Assembly (NCBI GenBank): GCA_037130425.1
Contig: JBAXTB010000367.1
Coordinates: forward strand, 1-5,810
Length of the DNA stretch: 5,810 nucleotides
DNA from: M3007 sp037130425
GTDB taxonomy: Bacteria; Bacteroidota; Bacteroidia; Chitinophagales; Saprospiraceae
Direction of reading: 5' to 3'
Of the stretch, positions 1-5,790 are shown one piece after another (positions within the stretch are counted from its first letter, which is position 1; each line of letters starts with the position of its first letter). Made by a program: the position numbers and the translations under genes. The notes beneath the pieces were generated by a model, which saw only the letters and a list, made by a program, of their open reading frames with translations, was not told where the DNA came from and ran no database searches.

Positions 1-1164
1 TCCGCGACACTTGCGCTGCCGAGTCCGACTTTAATCAAGGATCAAGATAAGCCAAAAACAGCAAAAGAACAGTCGCGTCAAACACCAGGTTCAAGTGTTT
101 TGCAAACGAACGAAAATAGCCCTAAAACAAGTGCAGTTTCAGTAGAAAACCTGATAGAAAATAAGCGTGCTGATACAAATCCAAAGGGTAGCCTTAGTTT
201 GTTACGTAAAGCAGAAAAAGCGCCTGTCGGTACCGTTTTACCAATTCCGACAAGAAACGCTGGTGTTGAAAATAATTCGCCATTGGCCGTTGGCGCAGGT
301 TCTAAAACGGAAAATATTATTATCGCCGCGTCCGAAAATCCGGTAAAGGGTTCCGAAAATCAGGTAGTTGCACCATGGAATACGCCATCGTCAATCAATG
401 AAATGAATGGAACTGAACAGCCAAACATTAATACGTTGATCCTTGCGCCCTTGTCTTTGCCGATGTCGCCGTTTGTTTATCAGGGCGAAATACCAATGCC
501 TGTGGTTAAGGAAGCAGTTGCACCGCCCGCTCCGATTAAAGTGTTGATTGACAAACGTTTAAGATTTGGTGTTGAAGCATTTACATCTGCTTTTATCTTT
601 AATCAAAGCGCCTTGGGCTGGGGTGGGGGAGTCGGTGTTTTTGCTGAACGCGCTTTTCAAAAACACTGGTCGGCCACAGGCGCTGTGCGGTACCGATTTG
701 TCCCTAAATCTAAAACAGTGCAATCCTCTGATCTTGAGGACTACACTAGTCAGGTGCGTTATAGTTTCGGCGCGCAATACATTGAGCAGAAAAAGAATGT
801 TAGCGGATTTCACCTAATAGAAATTCCGCTGGGAATACAATGGCACACCGGGCAATTTGCGCTCAGTGCTTTTGGCGCACCGGAAATTGTATTGGGCGCC
901 CTCGGTAAGATTAGAAAAAGCAGCACCTCTTCATTATCAATTGATAATAACTACTATAAGGCCGAAAACGATTTATATTTTGCCAGTGACTTATACAGGC
1001 GTTTTTCCATGTCTGTCGGGACTGGTGTTGAATGGCAAGCGTTTAGCAGCTTGAGTTTGTGCGCACAATTCCAGTATTACAGTAGTTTGGTTAAACCCGC
1101 TGTTGACGGGGTCAGGGGAAAGGGGTTTGAAAATATTAATATGGGTTTAAAATACAGATTTTAA
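1..1164 (+). CDS. Outer-membrane beta-barrel protein with long disordered linker (5' end outside window)
   Basis: The frame is open from the first base, so the gene starts upstream; 387 codons are visible. A TTG at 100 is an unlikely start because the same composition continues to its left. Visible residues 1-180 are rich in Ser, Asn, Pro, Lys and Thr with no hydrophobic segment and look disordered. From about residue 183 (RLRFGVEAF) to the end, alternating hydrophobic/aromatic strands suggest a small barrel of perhaps eight strands. The chain ends in GLKYRF, and a terminal Phe after alternating aromatics is the usual Bam-recognised signature. In Bacteroidota, similar proteins often carry an N-terminal cytoplasmic (sometimes anti-sigma-like) part and one membrane helix before such a linker; that part would lie outside the window, so this architecture is inference. 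The stop overlaps the start of the lipoprotein gene, suggesting co-translation. The ligand or function cannot be read. The barrel call is fairly secure; the family is not. Confidence 0.85.
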   Translation, partial: SATLALPSPTLIKDQDKPKTAKEQSRQTPGSSVLQTNENSPKTSAVSVENLIENKRADTNPKGSLSLLRKAEKAPVGTVLPIPTRNAGVENNSPLAVGAGSKTENIIIAASENPVKGSENQVVAPWNTPSSINEMNGTEQPNINTLILAPLSLPMSPFVYQGEIPMPVVKEAVAPPAPIKVLIDKRLRFGVEAFTSAFIFNQSALGWGGGVGVFAERAFQKHWSATGAVRYRFVPKSKTVQSSDLEDYTSQVRYSFGAQYIEQKKNVSGFHLIEIPLGIQWHTGQFALSAFGAPEIVLGALGKIRKSSTSSLSIDNNYYKAENDLYFASDLYRRFSMSVGTGVEWQAFSSLSLCAQFQYYSSLVKPAVDGVRGKGFENINMGLKYRF

Positions 1165-2273
1165 TGGTAATGCGGAACTATATCTACCTTTCCATATTCG
1201 TCCTGTTACTGGCCGGATGTCAAAAAGCCCAGGATGGTCTTTCCGGCTCCTCAAATCCTGTTTTCTTTATGGATGCTAAGGGCATATCGCTTCCCATCTT
1301 ATATGCAGGGGTGGGATCCTACTACATGTTTACGCGTTATTCAACGGAAAATCAGAAGTTTAAAACAATTGGGACATTGGGATTGGTATCTTGCGAAAAT
1401 GGCGATTGTCAGAACAGTCTGCATTTTGAGATAACGTATCCTTTAAGCGTGCTTGAACAAGGGGTTGATTCAATTTTTCATCTTGGTTATTATGCCTATA
1501 AAGGAACGAATGGGCAGGATTCGATTGTAAAAAGGCTTGTTTTAAGCGCTGAGCCACACGAATTGGTTGATTCGCTTGTATGGAGCATTGACCAAACAAT
1601 CAGAATTGTTGGAGATTCTGCCAAATTGGATTTTCCACAATCAAACGTGCATTTTGTTGAATTACAAACCATCAAAAATGGTGCGCTGCGCAGTCGTGTG
1701 ACCGGCAAGATTGATATGGCGGGGCAAAAAACGTTCCCTATGGTCAGGATTGCCGCCAGTTATGATACTGTTGCGCTGACAAATGGTTTTAATCTTCAGG
1801 CAGTAAGTATCGGTTCACCGATTGTAAGTTATAAATGGAGTAATGATTCCACCTATCAAAGTTTTTTTGATCAGGGATTTGGACTTACAACTGGCGCCAT
1901 TGAAGTGGTTGCAGCCGATGCGCAGGCAGAAATCGCCACGGCGAAGCTTGCTCAATTGAGCAGTGGGGAAAATATTCGCAAAACCACCGGATTTTCCTAC
2001 ACAATCAAAAACGTAAATCTTGGTACGTCAGGTGCTTTGAACGGCGTGGCAATCCAGTGGATCGACGCAGGAGGTAATACCTGGCGTTCGGATTGGGGCA
2101 ATCAAAACGCGGATCAGTTTTTTAGGGTTATAAACTCTTTACCTTACGACTTGAATGAAAAGGGGCTGAAAACCAGGAAAATCGACATTTATTTTAAATG
2201 CCTGTTGTACAATGCTTTAGGAGAGGTAAAGGCTTTGGAAGGTGAAGGTACGATTGGGATGGCGTACCCGTGA
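1164..2273 (+). CDS. Putative lipoprotein with PKD/Ig-like middle region, 369 aa
   Basis: The N-terminus is a type II signal peptide: a short basic start (R4), a hydrophobic core at residues 6-17 and lipobox LLAGC with the lipidated Cys at 19. The mature protein should be membrane-anchored in the periplasm or at the cell surface. The residues after Cys (QKAQDG) are only a weak match to the Bacteroidota surface-export signal, so the side is undecided. The mature chain looks beta-rich. Residues about 193-265 (V-R-I-A-A-S-Y-D onward, with SYKWSND at 222-228) resemble a PKD/Ig-like fold. Residues about 273-369 form a separate beta-rich C-terminal region. Cys77 and Cys82 (SCENGDC) could form a disulfide. 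The ATG at 1164 overlaps the stop of the upstream barrel gene by one base (TAATG); an in-frame ATG at 1170 is an alternative. No Shine-Dalgarno is seen, consistent with translational coupling. It probably partners the upstream barrel protein. No enzyme motif is recognised. Confidence 0.9.
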   Translation: MVMRNYIYLSIFVLLLAGCQKAQDGLSGSSNPVFFMDAKGISLPILYAGVGSYYMFTRYSTENQKFKTIGTLGLVSCENGDCQNSLHFEITYPLSVLEQGVDSIFHLGYYAYKGTNGQDSIVKRLVLSAEPHELVDSLVWSIDQTIRIVGDSAKLDFPQSNVHFVELQTIKNGALRSRVTGKIDMAGQKTFPMVRIAASYDTVALTNGFNLQAVSIGSPIVSYKWSNDSTYQSFFDQGFGLTTGAIEVVAADAQAEIATAKLAQLSSGENIRKTTGFSYTIKNVNLGTSGALNGVAIQWIDAGGNTWRSDWGNQNADQFFRVINSLPYDLNEKGLKTRKIDIYFKCLLYNALGEVKALEGEGTIGMAYP

Positions 2274-2327
2274 TTACTGGGGGCTGCCCACTATGACCTC
2301 AGCGGGTGCTGCCCGGTTTCACAAGGC

Positions 2328-2536
2328 TAAGGATTTGAGATTTAAGATTACATGATTTAAGATTTTAGATGGTGCGGTAACGCTTAGCATTTCGAAAGGC
2401 CAATCCTTTCCCGCAAGCGCCCATTTCCGTTACAAATTCGAATAAAGCAACCACAATAACCAGAAAAATGCGACTACATCTTAAATCATGTAATCTTAAA
2501 TCATGTAATCTTAAATCATTTAATCTTAAATCCTTA
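2328..2536. repeat. Foldback (MITE-like) element with long imperfect inverted arms
   Basis: The left arm begins TAAGGATTT (2328-2336) and the right arm ends AAATCCTTA (2528-2536), an exact inverse. Inside, the 25 bases at 2339-2363 (two GATTTAAGAT blocks joined by TACAT) are the exact reverse complement of 2478-2502 and, in an alternative register, of 2493-2517. The roughly 114-base centre can fold further: GTAA at 2377-2380 with TTAC at 2430-2433, CGCTT at 2381-2385 with AAGCG at 2415-2419, and GAAAGG at 2394-2399 with CCTTTC at 2405-2410 around a 5-base loop. Nothing inside encodes a protein. The element could be a non-autonomous mobile foldback, an attenuating or terminating structure between converging genes, or a structured RNA; the sequence does not decide. 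No clear target-site duplication is seen beyond the TA at each end, which is already part of the inverted repeat. Confidence 0.75.
2478..2532. repeat. Tandem array of a 15-bp unit, about 3.7 copies
   Basis: The unit ATCTTAAATCATGTA occurs at 2478-2492 and 2493-2507, then as ATCTTAAATCATTTA at 2508-2522 and as a partial ATCTTAAATC at 2523-2532. The inverse unit TACATGATTTAAGAT lies at 2349-2363 in the left arm, preceded by a degenerate partial copy. The array is therefore the expanded right arm of the foldback element. Near-identical units suggest recent slippage or homogenisation, and copy number may vary between strains. Confidence 0.85.
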
Positions 2537-2561
2537 ACTCAACGACATTGCCCTCCACCCC

Positions 2562-3047
2562 CTAATACTCCATCGACGCCAAATGATTCGCGACGTGCAT
2601 CGCGTTGGCCCGTTCGTATTGTCCTTTTGTGAGCGAACCGTATGCAAAATGCGGTTTCATGTCGCCTTGCCATTGGTCAAAATCACGGATGCTTTTTTGC
2701 AGGCGTTCCAAGGCGGCTTCAAAGCTGAGCGTTTCGGTGGGTTCGGCATCGCCGGGGATTTCTTCGGTCAGGTTGTGGCTCATGTAGCCGCGCAAGTCGA
2801 ATACCTGAAATGCGACAGGGCCGATGACCGTTCGAAATAATGGGTTGTTCAGAATTGGAAAGCCCAGCATGGAATGTTCGATGCTTCGGGCGCAATGGTC
2901 GAAGGTATGGGCCAAATTCCAGCCTGGCGATAGGAGGATTTGAGGCGATTGACGCAGTTTTTCCAGTTCCTGCTGTACGGCGTTAAAGGATTGCAAGCGT
3001 AAATCGCGTAAAAATACTTCCGAGGCGGTGCTGAATTGTTGCGGCAT
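2562..3047 (-). CDS. DUF1569 family protein (DinB/YfiT-like putative metal-binding fold), 161 aa
   Basis: The protein matches the DUF1569 pattern as I remember it. An N-terminal helix is followed by a WNLAHTFDHCARSIEHSMLGFP block at about residues 43-64, a central IGPVAFQVFDLRGYMSHNL at about 75-93 followed by the IPG turn (97-99), and a C-terminal HFAYGSLTKGQY (133-144) then MHVANHL (150-156). His47/His51, His151 and His155 are candidates for the metal site typical of DinB-like four-helix bundles. The biochemical role of DUF1569 proteins is unknown; some relatives in the DinB/YfiT superfamily are thiol-dependent transferases, but that is not shown here. The frame is open upstream to an ATG at 3170, which would add 41 residues. 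That extension (MSQGFSTLRSALSC...) does not look like the family, and starting at MPQQF gives the usual length. A-rich TTTGAAAAC precedes the chosen ATG. The gene is divergent from the HipA-like gene and converges on the foldback repeat. Confidence 0.85.
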   Translation of the reverse strand: MPQQFSTASEVFLRDLRLQSFNAVQQELEKLRQSPQILLSPGWNLAHTFDHCARSIEHSMLGFPILNNPLFRTVIGPVAFQVFDLRGYMSHNLTEEIPGDAEPTETLSFEAALERLQKSIRDFDQWQGDMKPHFAYGSLTKGQYERANAMHVANHLASMEY

Positions 3048-3237
3048 GTTTTCAAATGTTGGGTGAATGAAATCAGGGTAAAGGTAAAAATTTGCGCTAT
3101 ACCTGTTTATTTTGGCGTTTAAATTTATGCAAGATAAGGCAGATCGCAGCGTTGAAAAGCCTTGAGACACAAGGAATCATAAAAGCGGCGTACTTTTACC
3201 TTGCAAGGTCGTTTTCTGATTCCCTGCCAGACTTTTC
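3048..3237. promoter_or_regulatory. Divergent intergenic region, probable promoters for both flanking genes
   Basis: These 190 bases lie between the divergent DUF1569 and HipA-like starts and must hold promoters for both if neither is read through. Partial matches to the Bacteroidota -7 element (TAnnTTTG) are seen: TACTTTTA at 3191-3198 on the plus strand, about 40 bases before the HipA-like ATG, and TACCTTTA on the minus strand (3086-3079), about 32 bases before the DUF1569 ATG. Neither has a convincing TTTG-type -33 element at the usual spacing. No strong operator-like palindrome is seen. Confidence 0.25.
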
Positions 3238-4119
3238 ATGTACCAAAACACTACATCGCTTCACTTTCACTCTTACCTGACCACGGGATCGTCTACGCCG
3301 ATTGTGGTGCAAGACGAAGCCGGCTCTAAGTTTTTTGTAAAACTTCGGGGCGGACAATCCGGGCGTTATTCCTACCTCTGCGAATGGATTTGCGGGCATT
3401 TAGGTTATGAAATCGGGCTGCCAATCAATAAGCCAGGCCTGATTACCATCGACGAAACTTTAGAAATCGGCAAGATACACGAAGAGGTTAAAGACTTGAT
3501 TCACAAGAGTTTCGGAATAAATTTAGCTTTCCCGTTTTACGAAAATGTCCGCGCCTGCACACCCGATCGCGCGCACGCAGTACACACGCACGCAACCGCC
3601 GCGTTGTTTGCTTTTGATATTTTTCTGCTCAATACAGACCGCACCATCCGCAACCCGAATTTGATGGAAGCGGAGGGCTTGCTGCGTTCGTTTGACTACG
3701 AAACCTCGTTTTTGCTCATGGGCATTATGCGGGACAAGGATTTTTCTACCAGCGACTTTGTGTTGCAGGCGCTGCGCGAAAACCCGATTTGTGAGGCTGC
3801 GTTGGATGAAAAATTAGTGTCTAATATGTTCGAGCGCTTGGGCGGGGTTAATCTCTACGCAATTGTTGATTCGTTGCCGGAGGTTTGGATTTCAGGTTGG
3901 GAAATTCGTCCGGAAGCGGTGAAAGATAAACTGAAAAAAGGCTTGACGGATGCGATTGCAGAACCTGAAAAGTTTGAGGAAACGCTGAAATTTGTTCGTA
4001 CGGTAACGCCTGAAAATGAAGCAGTTAAACGCAAAAGAAGGGAGGATAATCTGGCTAAATTTGAAGCGGGAAAAATTCCGATGGAGATTTTTGGGGAGGA
4101 CGGGATGCCTTTGCCATAA
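3238..4119 (+). CDS. Stand-alone HipA-like kinase-fold protein, 293 aa
   Basis: The sequence fits the short HipA-like kinase family (the HipA_2-type domain of PF20613 as I recall it), not full-length HipA of about 440 residues. Key sites are visible. FFVKLRGGQSG at residues 32-42 holds the candidate ATP-binding Lys35. WICGHLGYEIGLPINKPGLI (50-69) corresponds to the first helix and strand after it. LLNTDRTIRNPNL at 130-142 gives the NTDR...N catalytic loop, with Asp134 as candidate base and Asn139/Asn141 as metal ligands. SFDYETSF at 151-158 places Asp153 in the DFG-like metal position. All catalytic-type residues look intact, so an active kinase is plausible; the substrate is unknown. The tail (about 256-293) is highly charged. 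In other bacteria this domain is often next to a DUF3037 gene; neither that nor a HipB-like DNA-binding antitoxin is seen here. The ATG at 3238 has no clear Shine-Dalgarno. Toxin activity should not be assumed from the HipA name. Confidence 0.85.
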   Translation: MYQNTTSLHFHSYLTTGSSTPIVVQDEAGSKFFVKLRGGQSGRYSYLCEWICGHLGYEIGLPINKPGLITIDETLEIGKIHEEVKDLIHKSFGINLAFPFYENVRACTPDRAHAVHTHATAALFAFDIFLLNTDRTIRNPNLMEAEGLLRSFDYETSFLLMGIMRDKDFSTSDFVLQALRENPICEAALDEKLVSNMFERLGGVNLYAIVDSLPEVWISGWEIRPEAVKDKLKKGLTDAIAEPEKFEETLKFVRTVTPENEAVKRKRREDNLAKFEAGKIPMEIFGEDGMPLP

Positions 4120-4145
4120 GACTAAATATCAAACGATCTACGCTT

Positions 4146-4215
4146 GACCTCGGAGAGGTCTAACGTTGGTTTATTTCCCGCGAATCCAAAACCAACGTGC
4201 GACCTCTCCGAGGTC
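4146..4215. repeat. REPIN-like inverted pair of CTCCGAGG palindromes
   Basis: Each end is a 15-base palindrome with a 6-bp stem and 3-base loop: GACCTCGGAGAGGTC at 4146-4160 and its exact inverse GACCTCTCCGAGGTC at 4201-4215. Immediately inside, ACGTTGGTTT (4163-4172) is the exact inverse of AAACCAACGT (4189-4198), leaving a 16-base loop. The whole 70 bases can form one long hairpin with a single interruption (TA opposite GC), or two small hairpins. Two inverted REP units around a short spacer is the REPIN layout known from other bacteria, where such units are moved by RAYT transposases; none is in this window. Lying between converging genes, it could also block read-through. Confidence 0.85.
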
Positions 4216-4251
4216 GTAATCGCTTTATAATCAATCATTTCTACCAATGTT

Positions 4252-4271
4252 AAACCTCTCCGAGGTTTTTT
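4252..4271 (+). terminator. Third CTCCGAGG palindrome, acting as likely intrinsic terminator
   Basis: AAACCTCTCCGAGGTTT at 4252-4268 forms a 7-bp stem around a TCC loop, and the run of six T at 4266-4271 follows directly on the plus strand. It sits 133 bases after the HipA-like stop, so it is a candidate terminator for that gene. Upstream bases ACCAATGTTA (4243-4252) resemble ACCAACGTGC (4191-4200) next to the neighbouring palindrome, so this is a diverged copy of the same repeat family and not an independent hairpin. On the minus strand the T-run is only three, so termination in that direction would be weak. Confidence 0.6.
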
Positions 4272-4327
4272 GTAAATTGGCTTGACGAATAAGGTCACTC
4301 CGTCACTTTTCCCGTATGTCATTGCCC

Positions 4328-4696
4328 TTAAGAGGCCAATTTCTCTAAAATCGCCGTTTTTAACTCTGAAATCGTCCGCATTTCATCCAATTCCTGTTTA
4401 GATAAAAACAACGACACGCCCGCTTCCGTTTTTTTCAACACTGCCGGCAAGGCAATTTTCCCGACCTGCTCCGGCATTTCACGTTTAAATTCATCGTCGT
4501 GCCAAAACACAAAGGGAATGGGCGGCTGCTTTACGAATTCGTCCCATTCTTTACGGATGGAAAAAACGCCGTATGTCAATCCGCACAAACTGCACGGATA
4601 AGTGGAGGGCGAAAAAATCTTGTGGCTGATGTCGGCCGCCACGTTGAACCAACCGGAACCGGCATTGTATATAAAAATCAGGCTGGTATCAGACAT
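4328..4696 (-). CDS. Uncharacterised CxxC protein, 122 aa, possible thioredoxin-like fold
   Basis: The start is MSDTSLIFIYN at 4696, overlapping the end of the radical SAM gene by 8 bases (ATGTCTGA). The frame stays open up to 4837, but that extension would overlie the radical SAM gene and has no family-like sequence. Visible features are a first hydrophobic strand LIFIYNAGSG (6-15), a helix with Asp22 and His25 (ADISHKIFSP), then YPCSLCGLTYG (33-43) with Cys35 and Cys38, a strand ending in FVFWHDDEF (62-70), IALPAVL (81-87), and a C-terminal helix ISELKTAILEKL. I recognise the N-terminal pattern (YNA.SG...H.I.SP..Y.C.LC.LTYG) as recurring in small uncharacterised bacterial proteins, sometimes labelled GTPase without a visible P-loop; none is seen here. 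The LPAV turn and order of elements could suit a thioredoxin/glutaredoxin-like fold, but the CxxC is further from the N-terminus than usual, so this is inference. Translation is likely coupled to the upstream gene. Confidence 0.85.
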   Translation of the reverse strand: MSDTSLIFIYNAGSGWFNVAADISHKIFSPSTYPCSLCGLTYGVFSIRKEWDEFVKQPPIPFVFWHDDEFKREMPEQVGKIALPAVLKKTEAGVSLFLSKQELDEMRTISELKTAILEKLAS

Positions 4697-5636
4697 TGGT
4701 AGCGGCGGTTTCAAAGCGAGATTGTAGGGTGTCCATTTCAAAATAGTCGCGGAAAAACTCGTCGCACCACAGGCAAATATTTTGCAAATCTTCGGTGCGT
4801 GCTGCGGCGAATTCTCGGCTGATTCCAATACTTTCACCCATGCCCAGCGGGTCGCCTTCGTTGATTTTCTGGAATATGGGCGATTGTGATACGCGCTCTA
4901 ACACATCCGCTACCTTGTCTTTGCGCGCATCGCCCATTGCCTTGTAAGTGCCTGGACAGCAAGGATTTATACGCCAAAGTTGAATGGAGATTTCCTGTGG
5001 AATGCCCTCCGCGCCGCTCAAAAAACCGATGCCGCCGGAGAGCACTTTGCAGAAATTATGGCTTGGATCGCGTTTCCAGTTGTTCTTTTCTAAGGCGCGA
5101 CCTCTGGCCCAGTTGCCGCCAAGCCACATATCGTCCGTAGCGCCCCAATAGCCCCAACTGAGCGTTTTGCCATGCACCAAATAGGTTTCTTTTTCAATCA
5201 GCGGGTCCTTGTCTTCGCCGTCCACATTGCGGGAAGTAAACAGGTCGGCCAGTTCCATCAGGCGTGCGCCGGAGTGTTTGTGGTAGCGGTCGATGCTGGC
5301 AATATCGAAGCGGGAAACGCCTTTTTGGATGAGGGTGTCTAGTATTTTACCGGTAAGCAGGTCGCCGTTGGTTTGCAGCATCACCTGGGTGCTATCGCCG
5401 TAACGCGCCTTGATGGCGTCGAGGATGCGGTATAACAGTTTGCGCTCGGCTAAGGGTTCACCGCCGGAAAGGATGATGCGGTCAATGCGCTCGGGCAGGT
5501 TGGCCACGATTTGCAGACATTCCTTTTCCGACATACGGGCTCCTTGCGGACCGGAAAGGTTGTAGCAATGGTCGCATTTATCGTTGCAGAGTTGGGTGAA
5601 TACCCAGTATAGTGATTCGCAGTGGTTGAAATTCAT
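4689..5636 (-). CDS. Radical SAM protein with SPASM/twitch-like C-terminus, 315 aa
   Basis: The N-terminus carries the radical SAM signature CNDKCDHC: Cys17, Cys21 and Cys24 bind the 4Fe-4S cluster that cleaves S-adenosylmethionine. SGGEPL at 57-62 is the GGE motif contacting SAM, and MLQTNG (86-91) is the following core strand typical of the fold. After the barrel, FC at 195-196, NPCCPGT at 224-230 (Cys226, Cys227) and ICLWC at 287-291 (Cys288, Cys291) give five more cysteines spaced like a SPASM or twitch domain, so one auxiliary Fe-S cluster is plausible. SPASM enzymes often modify peptides or mature other enzymes, but the substrate here is unknown. I chose the ATG at 5636 (MNFNHCESLYWVF). 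A GTG at 5660 would add eight residues and abut a REP hairpin, so it is less likely. The downstream CxxC gene overlaps by 8 bases and is probably the functional partner. No RiPP-precursor-like short gene is seen next to it, though the upstream side is cut by the window. Confidence 0.92.
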   Translation of the reverse strand: MNFNHCESLYWVFTQLCNDKCDHCYNLSGPQGARMSEKECLQIVANLPERIDRIILSGGEPLAERKLLYRILDAIKARYGDSTQVMLQTNGDLLTGKILDTLIQKGVSRFDIASIDRYHKHSGARLMELADLFTSRNVDGEDKDPLIEKETYLVHGKTLSWGYWGATDDMWLGGNWARGRALEKNNWKRDPSHNFCKVLSGGIGFLSGAEGIPQEISIQLWRINPCCPGTYKAMGDARKDKVADVLERVSQSPIFQKINEGDPLGMGESIGISREFAAARTEDLQNICLWCDEFFRDYFEMDTLQSRFETAATNV

Positions 5637-5660
5637 GGTTTGTTTACCTGTTTGCCACAC

Positions 5661-5722
5661 AAAAATCCCGAAGGGATTTTATGTGTTTTGTAGCATTTTT
5701 ACATACAATCCCTTCGGGATTG
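5661..5722. repeat. REPIN-like inverted pair of AATCCCTTCGGG palindromes
   Basis: The first unit AAAATCCC-GAA-GGGATTTT (5662-5680) is a perfect 8-bp stem with a 3-base loop. The second, CAATCCC-TTC-GGGATTG (5706-5722), has a 7-bp stem. Read on opposite strands they share the core AATCCCTTCGGGATT and a preceding ACATA-type stretch, so they are inverted copies of one unit. The first unit starts 25 bases upstream of the radical SAM ATG and would lie in its leader or promoter. On the minus strand it is followed by five T, so it could terminate transcription arriving from the right. The core differs from the CTCCGAGG family at 4146-4268. Confidence 0.8.
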
Positions 5723-5748
5723 GGGCCGTTTTGCTCGGTTTTATCTAT

Positions 5749-5771
5749 AAACATGTAATCCCTTCGGGCTA
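5749..5771 (+). repeat. Third AATCCCTTCGGG repeat copy, palindrome decayed
   Basis: AACATGTAATCCCTTCGGGC starts at 5750. It shares the core AATCCCTTCGGG (5757-5768) and the preceding ACATRYA pattern with the copy at 5702-5718, in the same orientation and exactly 50 bases further on. The 3' half diverges after GGG (CTAC instead of ATTG), so only the GC-rich centre of the stem remains. Confidence 0.7.
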
Positions 5772-5790
5772 CGGTTTACGGAGAAGTTGC

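Larger units (their letters stand above)
2274..2561. other. Non-coding spacer dominated by a foldback repeat
   Basis: These 288 bases separate the stop of the lipoprotein gene from the stop of the minus-strand DUF1569 gene, so transcription converges here. No convincing reading frame is present. Bases 2280-2316 contain two similar GC-rich stretches (GGGGGCTGCCC and GGGTGCTGCCC) that can form only short stems and lack a T-run, so I do not call them a terminator. The rest is occupied by the inverted-repeat element at 2328-2536. Confidence 0.7.

Noticed and set aside
559..813. Reading frames opposite and beside the barrel gene (also 566-817 plus strand and 857-1054 plus strand)
   Set aside because: They lie entirely inside the barrel gene, which has a consistent beta-strand pattern and C-terminal signature; the alternatives have no recognisable features.
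2280..2316. GC-rich stretch after the lipoprotein stop considered as a terminator
   Set aside because: The possible stems are only 4 bp and no T-run follows.
2478..2532. Tandem units considered as a CRISPR array
   Set aside because: The 15-bp units are contiguous with no unique spacers, and their inverse occurs in the left arm, which fits a foldback repeat.
3048..3170. 41-residue N-terminal extension of the DUF1569 protein
   Set aside because: The extension is not family-like and would consume most of the divergent promoter region; the internal ATG at 3047 gives the normal family length.
4122..4322. Minus-strand 66-codon reading frame across the convergent gap
   Set aside because: It consists largely of the CTCCGAGG palindromes and their arms, has no family-like sequence, and its coding appearance is explained by the repeat.
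4697..4837. 47-residue N-terminal extension of the CxxC protein
   Set aside because: It would overlap the radical SAM gene on the same strand in another frame by about 140 bases, while the ATG at 4696 gives a tight 8-base overlap and the recognisable N-terminus.
4886..5140. Plus-strand frame of 84 codons inside the radical SAM gene
   Set aside because: It is a shadow of the opposite strand, rich in Cys and Arg from antisense codons, with no supporting features.
2487..5760. CATGTAATC shared by the 15-bp tandem unit and the repeat copy at 5752-5760
   Set aside because: Only nine bases match, in otherwise unrelated repeats; chance or AT bias is enough to explain it.
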